Part shown: in pieces, positions 8,892-17,748 of the stretch
Numbering within the stretch: position 1 is the first letter of the stretch
Layout: the number at the start of each line of letters is the position of its first letter
Assembly: GCF_000710035.2 (NCBI RefSeq)
Contig: NZ_JMJJ01000005.1
Span: forward strand, 434,001 to 498,000
DNA: 64,000 nucleotides
From: Pantoea ananatis LMG 2665
Lineage (GTDB): Bacteria > Pseudomonadota > Gammaproteobacteria > Enterobacterales > Enterobacteriaceae
Direction: 5' to 3'
The notes under the pieces: generated by a model
Told to the model about the DNA's origin: nothing
Seen by the model: the letters and a program-made list of their open reading frames with translations, nothing else
The model's database searches: none
Translations under genes and position numbers: made by a program

Positions 8892-10361
8892 TTAAAAATC
8901 GATAAGTACGCTTTTCTGGCGCTGGCAGGCCTGGAACGCCTGGCGTCCCAAATCTTTACCAATACCCGAGCCCAGAAAACCGCCGGTTGGAATGATGAAA
9001 TCGCCGGAGCGTCCATAGCGATTGACCCACACGGTACCGGCGTCAATCGCCCGTATCGCCCGCATGGCCCGTGGCAGGCTCAGCGTATGCACACCGGCAC
9101 ACAGGCCGTACGTATCATGTGCTGCCAGCGCCAGCCCCTGCTCTTCATCGTCGAAGGTCTGAATGGTCAGTACCGGACCAAAAATTTCCTGCTGTACCGC
9201 CGGATTATCCTGCTTCACCTGGCTTAACAGCGTGGGTTGCCAGAACCAGCCCTCATCGGTGTCCGCGAAGCGTTCGCCGCCTACCAGCACCTCAGCGCCC
9301 TGCGCTTTGGCATCTTCAATGACCGAACGCACTTTATTGCCCTGGCGCGCATCAATCAGCGGTGCATAACGCGAGGTGTCCTGCCATGTAACGCCTGGCC
9401 TGGCCTCACGACATAACGCCGCCAGCCGTTCCGTCAGCGCATCGGCAATGCCGCGCTGCACGATTAAGCGCGTACCCGCAACGCAGGCCTGGCCGCCATT
9501 TGCGGTGAAGCCGCGCAGAATACGCTGCGCCAGCACCTCAATATCCCCTGCATCATCGAAAACCAGTTGGGGGCTTTTACCGCCCAGTTCCAGCGTAACG
9601 GGCTTCATGCCAAACTGTGCGGCATCGCTCATGATGCGCGCTCCGGTCAGGGTGGAACCGGTGAAAGACACTTTGCGCACTCGCGGATGTCTGACGAGCG
9701 CGCTGCCCGTTACCGCCCCGCTGCCCTGCACGATATTCAGGATGCCAGCGGGTAAACCAGCCTGAACCGCCAGCTCTGCCATGCGCACGGTAGAAAGCGG
9801 GGTGAGTTCAGAGGGTTTCAGCACCACCGCATTTCCTGCTGCCAGGGCCGGCCCGCATTTCCACGAGGCCATCGACAGGGGGAAATTCCAGGGCGTAATC
9901 GCCCCGATCACGCCATAGGGTTCGGCAATCAGCATTCCCAGGCTGCTATCCCGCGTGGGAAACAGGTCACCGCTGTATTTGTCAGCACATTCGGCATAGA
10001 AACGAATGGCTTCGGCGGTGAAGGGAATTTCATGCTGTACCACGTCGGCGATCGGACGCGTTGAGCCAAGTGCTTCAAGCTGGGCCAGCAGCAGATCCTG
10101 TTCGATTAAGTCCGCCCAGCGGCGCAAAACCCGACCGCGTTCACGGGGGGAACAACCTGACCAGCCGCTGGTTTTTAGTGCCTGATGCGCCGTCATCACG
10201 GCACGATCAACATCTTCCGCCTGCGCTTCATGCAGGGTGGCAAAAACACGACCATCTGAGGGGCGTTTAACGGCAAAAGATTCGCCTTGTGTTTGCACAT
10301 GTTTCCCGCCGATATAATGGCCTAACGGGAGTGGCACGCTTTCCGGGTCGAAACTCAACAT
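8892..10361 (-). CDS. NAD(P)-dependent aldehyde dehydrogenase
   Basis: The 489-residue protein from ATG 10361 is a standard ALDH. It has the substrate/cofactor segment TPWNFPLSMASWKCGPALAAG, the FTGS motif, the general base glutamate in LELGGKSP and the catalytic cysteine in GQACVAGTR. AAGGA lies seven bases before this ATG; longer starts at 10388 and 10391 lack a good site. It is the first gene of the catabolic operon, 84 bases downstream of a sigma-54-like element. It most likely oxidises the aldehyde produced by the FAD oxidoreductase. PuuC or an aminoaldehyde dehydrogenase is the nearest functional type I can suggest. Confidence 0.87.
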   Translation of the reverse strand: MLSFDPESVPLPLGHYIGGKHVQTQGESFAVKRPSDGRVFATLHEAQAEDVDRAVMTAHQALKTSGWSGCSPRERGRVLRRWADLIEQDLLLAQLEALGSTRPIADVVQHEIPFTAEAIRFYAECADKYSGDLFPTRDSSLGMLIAEPYGVIGAITPWNFPLSMASWKCGPALAAGNAVVLKPSELTPLSTVRMAELAVQAGLPAGILNIVQGSGAVTGSALVRHPRVRKVSFTGSTLTGARIMSDAAQFGMKPVTLELGGKSPQLVFDDAGDIEVLAQRILRGFTANGGQACVAGTRLIVQRGIADALTERLAALCREARPGVTWQDTSRYAPLIDARQGNKVRSVIEDAKAQGAEVLVGGERFADTDEGWFWQPTLLSQVKQDNPAVQQEIFGPVLTIQTFDDEEQGLALAAHDTYGLCAGVHTLSLPRAMRAIRAIDAGTVWVNRYGRSGDFIIPTGGFLGSGIGKDLGRQAFQACQRQKSVLIDF

Positions 10362-10444
10362 GGAAGAATCCTTATTTGTTACACCCATCACACTCTGGAT
10401 TGGTTAAATTTCGGCAATGCTTTTCTGAATAAGTAATTAGGTAA

Positions 10445-10460
10445 TGCAGAAAGTATGCCA
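10445..10460 (-). promoter_or_regulatory. sigma-54-type -24/-12 promoter of the catabolic operon
   Basis: The minus strand reads TGGCATACTTTCTGCA. It has the invariant GG and GC separated by ten bases and matches consensus TGGCACGN4TTGCW at most fixed positions. It lies 84 bases before the aldehyde dehydrogenase start in a 324-base gap. Elements such as TGCACCA farther upstream could be activator half sites. Nitrogen control would suit an amine-uptake operon next to nac. Inference from pattern only. Confidence 0.55.
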
Positions 10461-10655
10461 GCCGTTAAAAAAATAAAAATGCGTTTAAAACGACGCAAAA
10501 AAATTTTTCTGCCGTATTAATGACGGATTTATTGCGGAATTGCCGAAGCGTTAAACAGATGATTTACCTCACAAAAAACCCGCCTTGCTTTGGTGCATTG
10601 CGCATGAAACTTGCACTAAAAAGGAGAAAAGGCGCAAAAACCAGATCTGACGCAC

Positions 10656-10690
10656 AAAAAAAAGCGCCAGCATAACGATTATGCTGGCGC
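10656..10690 (-). terminator. rho-independent terminator of the GabD-like gene
   Basis: A perfect 12-bp stem (GCGCCAGCATAA and its complement) with a 3-base loop lies 25 bases after the stop at 10716. On the minus strand it is followed by a run of eight U. It separates the GabD-like gene from the sigma-54 operon downstream. Confidence 0.85.
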
Positions 10691-10715
10691 CTGAATTCAG
10701 TTATTACGTCTTAAA

Positions 10716-12173
10716 TTACAAACTGCCGAGATGGAATGTTTTTTGTTCCAGATATTCATCAATTCCGTAACGTGAACCTTCACGACCGATTCCCGATAAT
10801 TTAACGCCGCCAAAGGGCGCCACTTCTAAAGAGATTACGCCCGTATTAAATCCTACCATGCCAAATTCCAGCGCTTCCGCTACCCGCCAGGCGCGTCGAA
10901 TATTCTCCGTGAAGAAATACGCGCCCAGGCCATAAGGCGTGTCGTTCGCCATCGCCAATGCCTGCGCCTCATCGTCAAACACAAACAGTGGTGCCACCGG
11001 GCCAAAGGTCTCTTCCTGCGCAATGCGCATCTCACTCGTCACCTGCCCCAGAACGGTAGGCTGAACCCAGGTTCCCGCTCCGCTGCTGATGCCGCCCGTT
11101 AACAGCGTCGCCCCTTTCTGTAAGGCATCGTCGATATGTGCATTGACCTTTTCAACCGCGGCGGTATTGATCAGGGGCCCGAGGGTGCTACCGGCCGCAA
11201 ATCCGTCGCCCACCTTGAGGGTGGCCACGGCTTCCAGTAAGCGGGCGGAAAAGCGTTCATAGATGTTGCGCTGTACCAGAATCCGGTTGGCGCAGACACA
11301 GGTTTGCCCGGCGTTACGGAATTTGCTGGTCATGACGCCAGCCACCGCGATCTCAATATCGGCGTCATCGAAAACGATTAACGGCGCGTTGCCGCCCAGT
11401 TCCAGACTCAACCGTTTTACGCTGTCGGCACATTGTTTCATCAGTAACTGACCCACACGGGTTGAGCCGGTGAATGAAATTTTACGCACCAGGCGGCTTT
11501 CGGTCAGTGCGGCGCCAATTTCCGTCGGCATACCGGTGACCACCTGCAAAACACCGGACGGAAAGCCGGCGCGCTCTGCCAGAACCGCCAGCGCCAGGGC
11601 AGACAGCGGCGTCAGGTCAGAAGGTTTAACGATAATCGGACAACCCGCCGCCAGCGCAGGCGCCACCTTGCGGGTAATCATGGCAATGGGAAAATTCCAC
11701 GGCGTAATGGCTGCCGCTACGCCGACCGGCTGTTTTAACACGATGATTCTGCGGTCGGACGTGGGCGCGGGAATGGTATCGCCGTAAATGCGACGCGCCT
11801 CTTCGGCAAACCACTTAACGAAACTGGCTCCGTAAAGGACTTCGCCTCTGGCTTCCGCCAGCGGTTTGCCCTGCTCGGCCGTCATGATGATGGCAAGATC
11901 GTCGGCGTTATCGACAATCAACTGATACCACTTTTCCAGCAGTGCGGCGCGTGTGGCGTTGGGTGTTTTAGCCCAGTCATGGCGTACCGACTCCGCATGA
12001 TCGATCGCCGCCTCGGTTTCCTTCAGCCCCAGCGCCGGAACCGTCGCCAGCGTCTCACCGGTTGCCGGATCGATAACCGGCAGCGTTTCGCCCTGATAAC
12101 CGTTCTGCCATTGACCCGCAAACAGCGCCTGCTGACGCAACAGCGTGTGATCTTTTAGTTGTATACGTGACAT
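10716..12173 (-). CDS. succinate-semialdehyde dehydrogenase-like aldehyde dehydrogenase (GabD family)
   Basis: This 485-residue ALDH resembles GabD. It has the N-terminal VIDPATGETLATVP, the cofactor segment ITPWNFPIAMITRKVAPALAAG, the general base in LELGGNAPLIVFDD, the catalytic cysteine in NAGQTCVCANR and the C-terminal SGIGREGSRYGIDEYLEQK. GabD oxidises succinate semialdehyde to succinate, the last step of GABA and putrescine use. It has its own terminator at 10656-10690 and so is a separate unit just upstream of the catabolic operon. A functional link, amine to semialdehyde to succinate, is reasonable but not proven, since these enzymes can be promiscuous. Confidence 0.85.
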   Translation of the reverse strand: MSRIQLKDHTLLRQQALFAGQWQNGYQGETLPVIDPATGETLATVPALGLKETEAAIDHAESVRHDWAKTPNATRAALLEKWYQLIVDNADDLAIIMTAEQGKPLAEARGEVLYGASFVKWFAEEARRIYGDTIPAPTSDRRIIVLKQPVGVAAAITPWNFPIAMITRKVAPALAAGCPIIVKPSDLTPLSALALAVLAERAGFPSGVLQVVTGMPTEIGAALTESRLVRKISFTGSTRVGQLLMKQCADSVKRLSLELGGNAPLIVFDDADIEIAVAGVMTSKFRNAGQTCVCANRILVQRNIYERFSARLLEAVATLKVGDGFAAGSTLGPLINTAAVEKVNAHIDDALQKGATLLTGGISSGAGTWVQPTVLGQVTSEMRIAQEETFGPVAPLFVFDDEAQALAMANDTPYGLGAYFFTENIRRAWRVAEALEFGMVGFNTGVISLEVAPFGGVKLSGIGREGSRYGIDEYLEQKTFHLGSL

Positions 12174-12324
12174 CGCATCCCCCTTTGTTCAGATCTTTCC
12201 ACTTTATCGGGAGGGGAGAAGCGCAGGATGTTGTTATTGCCGGCCAGAAAGCGTTCGCTGTGAGGATTTACGGCAGAAAAAAAATTTTATGCCGTTGTGC
12301 CAGGGCGCTGGATGTTCAGGGTCG

Positions 12325-13284
12325 CTAAATCTGAAAATCGATAACCGGCTCATCGTCACCCGAGGAGGACAGTGCCTGCTCTTTAATCTCTTCAAGCGAT
12401 AAGTTGGCGTTGCACAGCTCCAGAAATTGCCAGACATAGTTGCGCTGCAGTTGGCCCCGCTTCAGCCCCAGCCACACGGTATTAGCCTCAAACAGATGCG
12501 TGGCATCCAGCCTGACCAGCTCACCGCCCGGTTCGGTTTCACAGGCCTGATCGGCCAGAATACCGACACCAAGGCCAAGTTTGACATAGGTTTTCACCAC
12601 ATCGGAATCCTGTGCGCTGAGCACGATGTCCGGCTTTAAGCCTGCCCCCTGGAAGGCCCGGTCCACACGTGAACGCCCGGTAATCCCCTGGCGATAAGTA
12701 ATGAGCGGATGGTGACTGAGCGCATTGAGCGATACCGGCTGTTGCTGCACCAGCTCGTGATCGTGCGGCACCAGCAGGGCATGATGCCAGCTAAACCACG
12801 GAAACGCCGCCAGGCTGCTGTTATTCACCAGCATCTCACTGGCAATTCCGACATCCACCTCGCCTGCCAGCAGCATGTTCACAATTTCCTGCGGTGAGCC
12901 CTGGTTCAGTTCAAGCCTGACGTTGGGATAAAGCTGGCGAAACGCCTTGATGACGGGCGGCAGACTGTAACGCGCCTGCGTATGCGTGGTGGCGATGGAA
13001 AGGATACCGCTGGATTCATTGGTAAACACGTCAGCCAGACGGCGGACTTTACCGGCTTCGTCCAAAATGCGCTCCGCAATGGTTAATAGCGCTTTCCCGG
13101 GCTCTGTCATGCCAAGCAGCCGCTTGCCGCGTCGGATAAAGATTTCAACCCCAAGCTCATCTTCAAGATCGCGAATATGGCGACTGACGCCCGATTGCGA
13201 AGTAAATAGCGTGCTTGCGACCTCTGTAAGGTTGAACTCCCGTCGTGCCGCTTCGCGGATAATTTTAAGTTGCTGGAAATTCAC
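12325..13284 (-). CDS. cbl: LysR-type regulator Cbl (sulfur/sulfonate use)
   Basis: This 319-residue CysB-family regulator starts MNFQQLKIIREAARREFNLT and ends with the VIDFQI-type tail. Long stretches are identical to E. coli Cbl as I recall it, including FTSQSGVSRHIRDLEDELG in the helix-turn-helix and KRGQLQRNYVWQFLELCNA near the C-terminus. Cbl activates sulfonate-use genes under sulfate limitation and is repressed by adenosine phosphosulfate. In E. coli cbl lies next to nac, as here. A 210-base gap separates it from the nac stop; read-through from nac would link nitrogen status to Cbl levels, as reported for E. coli. Confidence 0.92.
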   Translation of the reverse strand: MNFQQLKIIREAARREFNLTEVASTLFTSQSGVSRHIRDLEDELGVEIFIRRGKRLLGMTEPGKALLTIAERILDEAGKVRRLADVFTNESSGILSIATTHTQARYSLPPVIKAFRQLYPNVRLELNQGSPQEIVNMLLAGEVDVGIASEMLVNNSSLAAFPWFSWHHALLVPHDHELVQQQPVSLNALSHHPLITYRQGITGRSRVDRAFQGAGLKPDIVLSAQDSDVVKTYVKLGLGVGILADQACETEPGGELVRLDATHLFEANTVWLGLKRGQLQRNYVWQFLELCNANLSLEEIKEQALSSSGDDEPVIDFQI

Positions 13285-13494
13285 ACTATTTACCTCTCTT
13301 TACACAATCTGATAAACAGAGGGTAAAAAGGATTTTCGATAACTGGAAATACTAAAAAAGTTTTATTTATGCATTTGAAGCATATAGAACAGGGCGGGAG
13401 ACGTTGAGCTGCATTCTGATGGACAATCACAGAAAGGGCAGCGGCGCGATATCTACGCGCCCTGCTTCAGAGAAAGTGGGTCAGGACAGGCGTT

Positions 13495-14412
13495 CTAGCT
13501 GACCAGGGTGAGTTCCCGTTTTTCCGTCAGCGGTTTGTTCAGCAGCGACAGCAGGATATTTTTAACGGCCTGCGCCGGGGGCGATAAAGGTAACCGATGT
13601 GAAAGGTTAAGCGATAACGGCAGGCTGATCGTCGGGCTGGTAATACGCGCCATCCATGCCTGGGTGGAACCCACCAGCGCCCGGGCGGCGGATTCCGGCA
13701 ATACAGTGACGCCCATCCCGCTGGATATCGCGGCGGTCAGCGTGGAAAGCGACTCTATTTCACCAATAATACGCGCACTCAGGCGGCGCAGTGAAAATGC
13801 CTCGTCAACGCGCTGACGCACGGCACTGTAATCGCGTGGCAAAAACAGGCTCATCTGTGCCACTTCAGCCAGATCCACATTGGTACCCGGACAGGCAGTG
13901 GTGCCGACCAGATACAGATCTTCTTTGAGCAGCGGTAGACTGTTGATCCCTGCCGTCGGCGCACGGTCATACAGCACGGCCATATCCAGCTGCCCGCTAA
14001 TAATGTTTTCATTCAGGGCGCTGCTGCTGTTTTCATGCAGGTAAACAATGATATCCGGATACTGTTCCCGTACCGTTTGCAGCAATGGCATCGTCAGCGA
14101 GGAGGCGGCCGTTCCGGGAGCCAGTCCAATGGAAACCTGCCCTTTCACCACTTCACCGGCATTCATCACCGCTGACTGTGCCAGCTCACACTGTCGCAGA
14201 ATAACGCGCGCATGGCTGTAGAGTAATTTTCCGGCTTCCGTAGGTGTTACGCCGCGTTTGGTGCGATTCAGAAGCTGCTGCTCCAGCTCACCTTCAAGCG
14301 TAGCAACCTGCTGGCTTAACGCAGGCTGGGCAATATGCAGCACTTCTGCTGCCCGCGTCAGGCTACCGATATCGACGATTTTCACAAAGTATTTCAGCCG
14401 TCTTAAATTCAT
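13495..14412 (-). CDS. nac: nitrogen assimilation control LysR regulator Nac
   Basis: This 305-residue LysR protein starts MNLRRLKYFVKIVDIGSLT and contains EVLHIAQPALSQQVATLEGE, nearly identical to E. coli and Klebsiella Nac. Further shared stretches are GLAPGTAASSLTMPLLQ, FSLRRLSARIIGEIESLSTL and SSGMGVTVLPESAARAL. Nac is made under nitrogen limitation by NtrC with sigma-54 RNA polymerase and adjusts sigma-70 genes for amino-acid and amine use, without needing a small coinducer. The matching promoter elements are visible upstream (14479-14494 and 14624-14638). Adjacency to an amine-type catabolic operon and to cbl supports the call. Confidence 0.95.
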   Translation of the reverse strand: MNLRRLKYFVKIVDIGSLTRAAEVLHIAQPALSQQVATLEGELEQQLLNRTKRGVTPTEAGKLLYSHARVILRQCELAQSAVMNAGEVVKGQVSIGLAPGTAASSLTMPLLQTVREQYPDIIVYLHENSSSALNENIISGQLDMAVLYDRAPTAGINSLPLLKEDLYLVGTTACPGTNVDLAEVAQMSLFLPRDYSAVRQRVDEAFSLRRLSARIIGEIESLSTLTAAISSGMGVTVLPESAARALVGSTQAWMARITSPTISLPLSLNLSHRLPLSPPAQAVKNILLSLLNKPLTEKRELTLVS

Positions 14413-14478
14413 CTTGCCTCCGTTGCTACGTCAAGGTTTCTGGCTGATCCGTATCAACCAGCCTGTATACAGATGAAT

Positions 14479-14494
14479 TGCAATATGCAGACCA
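14479..14494 (-). promoter_or_regulatory. sigma-54 promoter of nac
   Basis: The minus strand reads TGGTCTGCATATTGCA, with GG and GC separated by ten bases and a TTGCA -12 block, 66 bases before the nac ATG. nac is a known sigma-54 gene in E. coli and Klebsiella, which raises confidence in this imperfect -24 block. Confidence 0.6.
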
Positions 14495-14623
14495 GGTTTA
14501 TTCAGATCGCGAAACATGTCGGGAAATAATTGCTAAGCATCAGAATAAACAGCATTTCTCTGTACCTCCAAAGAGGTAAGTCGGGGAGGACCGCCGCATT
14601 CAGGCGGCGACACAGGGTGAGCT

Positions 14624-14638
14624 GCACCTCAATAGTGC
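14624..14638. promoter_or_regulatory. NtrC-like enhancer palindrome upstream of nac
   Basis: GCACCTCAATAGTGC fits the NtrC pattern GCAC-N7-GTGC and sits about 140-150 bases upstream of the nac -24 element. That is close to the distance known for the Klebsiella nac enhancer. Pattern match only. Confidence 0.5.
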
Positions 14639-14745
14639 GAAACATGTCAAACCAGCGTGCAGCGTCGGCCCTGTGCCAGCAAAGGTTATCGACGTGCCAG
14701 CGTCCGGCCCGGTTATGCAGGAGAAAAAGCAGAAAGAGAGTGAGA

Positions 14746-14806
14746 TGCGTGGCTGCGTGGCTGCGTGGCTGCGTGGCTGCGTGGCTGCGTGGCTGCGTGG
14801 CTGCGT
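14746..14806. repeat. perfect 8-bp tandem repeat (TGCGTGGC, about 7.6 copies)
   Basis: The octamer TGCGTGGC is repeated seven times without error, followed by TGCGT, in the intergenic region between nac and the sugar ABC operon. No convincing gene spans it. Exact short tandem repeats like this change copy number by slipped-strand mispairing. Confidence 0.97.
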
Positions 14807-14926
14807 AAAAGTCTAAGACTGTTGGCTGAGGAGAAACAGGTTTATTGCCTGAGCGGTTGATCGATTCGAAACGTCTTCCCACCTGTAACGCTCAATACGC
14901 TCATGTTTTTTTAAAACGTCAGAAAG

Positions 14927-14984
14927 GCGAACACGCAAACACATTTGTGTTGATGCAAGGCGGCGATTCTCTGGCACCAGAGAA
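14927..14984. repeat. interspersed repeat element, copy 1 (head plus short hairpin)
   Basis: A 39-base head (14927-14965) beginning GCGAACACGCAAAC and ending GCAAGGCGGCG is followed by an 8-bp hairpin, TTCTCTGG-CA-CCAGAGAA (14967-14984). The head recurs with few changes at 15054-15092. This resembles dispersed enterobacterial intergenic repeats with a constant head and a variable hairpin. Confidence 0.65.
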
Positions 14985-15053
14985 AACCCCCACGGGATTC
15001 CGTTTAAACGCTTTTTGGTTTTGCTGTCTTTTGTTCACCCCAGCCAGCGAAGT

Positions 15054-15151
15054 GCGAATACGCAAACGCATTTATGTTGTAGCAAGGCGGCGCCAGGCGC
15101 TTAGGCCCAGGAGCATAGTAAACTATGTGACTGGGATAAGCGCCTGGCGCC
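15054..15151. repeat. interspersed repeat element, copy 2, with long hairpin
   Basis: The head (15054-15092) matches copy 1. It runs into a large cruciform-capable hairpin: a perfect 15-bp outer stem (15089-15103 with 15137-15151, GGCGCCAGGCGCTTA and complement), then CCCAG/CTGGG and CATAGT/ACTATG inner stems. It ends 34 bases after the permease stop on the minus strand. It may stabilise or end the sugar-transport mRNA, although no U-run follows it. Confidence 0.75.
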
Positions 15152-15184
15152 AACGCCGCTACGGCGCAAAGGCGGCAGCGTATT

Positions 15185-16219
15185 TTAGCGTTTAGCGCGA
15201 TTACGTCGCATATCGATGGTAACTGCGGCGACGATGATGATGCCTTTGATGATGTCCTGGATATAGGCATCCACCCCAACAAAGGTGAATCCGCTTTTAA
15301 TCAGACCAAGAATTACCGCACCAATCAGCGTGCCGGTAATACGGCCCACTCCACCCATCAGGCTGCTGCCGCCGATCACCGCTGCGGCAATCGCATCCAG
15401 TTCGTAGCCCACGCCCATGCTTGACTGGCCGCTGCTGACGCGTGCCGCCAGCACTACGCCTGCCAGGCCTGACAGCGCACCCGCAATGGTGTAAACGATG
15501 ATCAGGTATTTGTTGACGTTAATGCCGGACACTTTGGCCGACGTCATATTGCCGCCGATGGCATAAACATATTTGCCATAACGGGTATGTTTCAGCGCAA
15601 CGTGAAACACCAGCGCCACAACCAGAAAAATCACCACCGGCATGGCACCCTGACCAATAGAGGTGAATCCATCGGACAGAAAACTGATGGGGTTACCCTG
15701 GGTGTAATACTGCGCCAGACCGCGCGCAGAAACCATCATGCCCAGTGTGGCAATAAAAGGTGGGATGCCGGTGCGGGTAATCAATACGCCATTGATCAAC
15801 CCGCACAGTAAACCGACGCCAATACCGGCAGCAATCGGCACGGCCGCAGGCATATTCACCAGGGATGGAAACATCGGCGTCAGCGTATCTGAGGTTTGCG
15901 CCAGGCTGGCAGCCACCACCGCAGTCAACGCAATCACCGAACCGGAAGAGAGATCGATACCGGTCGTAATGATCACCTGGGTTACACCGACGGCGATGAT
16001 ACCGATGATAGCGACCTGCAATACGATTAAAATCAGGCGGTTCGTGTTCATCAGGAACGACTGATCGCGAACATACCAGCCAAAAATTTCAAAAATTAAG
16101 GCAATCCCCACCATTACCACAAAGATGCCGGTATCCTTTGGAACCCGGTGACGCAGGCTTGCCAGGAAAGAGGGTTGTTGCTGAGAAGCCTGAGCGGCCG
16201 TGGCTTTCATATTACTCAT
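15185..16219 (-). CDS. ribose-class sugar ABC transporter permease
   Basis: This 344-residue RbsC-like permease has about eight to ten hydrophobic segments. Family motifs include TTGIDLSSGSVIALTAVVAA, NGVLITRTGIPPFIATLGMM, the loop NVNKYLIIVYTIAGALSGLAG and the final VIGGSSLMGGVGRITGTLIG. The start is placed at ATG 16219 (MSNMKAT), which has GAGG upstream. An ATG at 16237 that overlaps the ATPase stop (ATGA) is the alternative. It forms the homodimeric channel for the sugar bound by the protein encoded at 17749. The substrate is not certain; ribose-like sugars or myo-inositol are candidates. Confidence 0.9.
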   Translation of the reverse strand: MSNMKATAAQASQQQPSFLASLRHRVPKDTGIFVVMVGIALIFEIFGWYVRDQSFLMNTNRLILIVLQVAIIGIIAVGVTQVIITTGIDLSSGSVIALTAVVAASLAQTSDTLTPMFPSLVNMPAAVPIAAGIGVGLLCGLINGVLITRTGIPPFIATLGMMVSARGLAQYYTQGNPISFLSDGFTSIGQGAMPVVIFLVVALVFHVALKHTRYGKYVYAIGGNMTSAKVSGINVNKYLIIVYTIAGALSGLAGVVLAARVSSGQSSMGVGYELDAIAAAVIGGSSLMGGVGRITGTLIGAVILGLIKSGFTFVGVDAYIQDIIKGIIIVAAVTIDMRRNRAKR

Positions 16220-16233
16220 CGTGGTTTCGCGCC

Positions 16234-17718
16234 TCATTCGGATGCTAACGACAAAATAGTTTCCTGATCGGCCTCTTCTTTATCGAGGATGCCGGTAATG
16301 CGCCCACCATGCATCACCATGATGCGGTCACTCATGCCCAGAATTTCAGGCAGCTCTGAGGACACCATAATGATGGCAACGCCACGGTTGGCAAGCTCAC
16401 TAATCAAACGATAAATTTCTGCTTTTGCCCCAACATCAATGCCGCGCGTCGGCTCATCCAGGATCAGGATTTTCGGTTGAGCCAATAGCCAGCGGGCGAT
16501 AAGCACTTTCTGCTGATTGCCGCCGCTCAGGTTATTGATGATTTGATCCATGGTAGGGGTTTTAATATTCAGACGGCGAATTTGATCCATGCAGTCCTGA
16601 GCCATTTTGACATGGCTGACAAAGCCGCTTTTGCCGCTGTATTCCGGCATGTTGACAATGCTCATGTTCTCCAGCACCGACAACACCAAAAACAATCCTG
16701 ACTTTTTACGATCTTCAGTCAAAAATGCCATGCCCTTTTCGATGGCGACCGACGGTGAGTCAATATTCGCCGGGATGCCGTCAATCAGAATTTCGCCGCT
16801 GTCAAAATGCGTCATGCCAAACAGGCTTTCCATCACTTCACTGCGCCCGGCTCCGACCAGGCCTGCCACACCGAGAATTTCTCCCCGGCGCACACCGAAA
16901 CTGACGTCGGTGAAGCGGTCTTTGCAGCTCAGATGACGAACGGTCAGCACCTCTTCCCCGATGGCATTGTTGAATTTAGGGAAAAGCTGTGTCAGCTCAC
17001 GCCCGACCATTTTAGTGATCAGAGACTGGCGCGTGAACGCACTGGTGCTGTCGCTGCCCACCCAACTGCCGTCACGAAACACGCTGATCTCATCCGTGAT
17101 GGAAAAGATCTCATCCATTTTGTGACTGATATAAACGATGGCTTTACCCTGTTCGCGCAGATCGCGAATGATGGTAAACAAATGTGCGACTTCGGTTTCC
17201 GTCAACGCGGAGGTGGGCTCATCCATAATAACAATGTCGGCATCCCAGGACACCGCTTTGGCGATTTCCACCATCTGCTGTGAGGCGATGCTCAGTTCGC
17301 CTACCATGCGGTCGGCTTTCAGTTTGATATTGAGCCGGTTAAGCAGCGCCTGCGTGTCTTTATTTAGCCGGGCATGATCGACAAAACCAAATTTCATCGG
17401 CTCCCGCCCCAGCCAGATATTCTCGGCCACGGTCATGTGCGGCACCAGATTCAGCTCCTGGTGGATCATTGACACACCCGAACGTAACGCATCCATGGTG
17501 TCCCTGAACTGCACTGGCTCCCCTTTAATCTTGATGGTGCCCTGATCGGGACGGTAAATCCCGATCAGGCACTTCATTAAAGTGGATTTGCCCGCGCCAT
17601 TTTCACCCATCAAAGCATGTACCGTTCCAGAGCGGACGCGCAGCGACACATTGTCCAGTGCCTTCACACCCGGAAAGAACTTGCTGATGCCTTCGGCTTC
17701 AAGCGCAAAAGCGGTCAT
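16234..17718 (-). CDS. ribose-class sugar ABC transporter, double ATP-binding protein
   Basis: This 494-residue RbsA/MglA-type protein has two ABC domains. The first (about 5-235) has Walker [10 protein letters not shown], a degenerate signature [14 protein letters not shown] and Walker [12 protein letters not shown]. The second (about 255-490) has a variant Walker [11 protein letters not shown], the signature [15 protein letters not shown] and Walker [13 protein letters not shown]. The degenerate second Walker A is normal for this class. It lies 30 bases after the solute-binding gene and precedes the permease, giving a three-gene transport operon. Confidence 0.92.
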   Translation of the reverse strand: MTAFALEAEGISKFFPGVKALDNVSLRVRSGTVHALMGENGAGKSTLMKCLIGIYRPDQGTIKIKGEPVQFRDTMDALRSGVSMIHQELNLVPHMTVAENIWLGREPMKFGFVDHARLNKDTQALLNRLNIKLKADRMVGELSIASQQMVEIAKAVSWDADIVIMDEPTSALTETEVAHLFTIIRDLREQGKAIVYISHKMDEIFSITDEISVFRDGSWVGSDSTSAFTRQSLITKMVGRELTQLFPKFNNAIGEEVLTVRHLSCKDRFTDVSFGVRRGEILGVAGLVGAGRSEVMESLFGMTHFDSGEILIDGIPANIDSPSVAIEKGMAFLTEDRKKSGLFLVLSVLENMSIVNMPEYSGKSGFVSHVKMAQDCMDQIRRLNIKTPTMDQIINNLSGGNQQKVLIARWLLAQPKILILDEPTRGIDVGAKAEIYRLISELANRGVAIIMVSSELPEILGMSDRIMVMHGGRITGILDKEEADQETILSLASE

Positions 17719-17748
17719 ACATCACCTCCGTACTGCGGGTTCAGACGT

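Noticed and set aside
14746..14806. Octamer array considered as a CRISPR or iteron origin
   Set aside because: The units are contiguous without spacers, and no cas or replication gene is near.
14502..14882. 126-codon frame on the minus strand through the octamer repeat
   Set aside because: Its protein is low in recognisable features, the repeat part (AATQPRSH) is a by-product of the octamer, there is no ribosome site, and it covers the likely nac promoter.
15004..15282. 92-codon minus-strand frame across the hairpin and permease end
   Set aside because: It overlaps the permease in another frame and is an accident of the repeated hairpin sequence.
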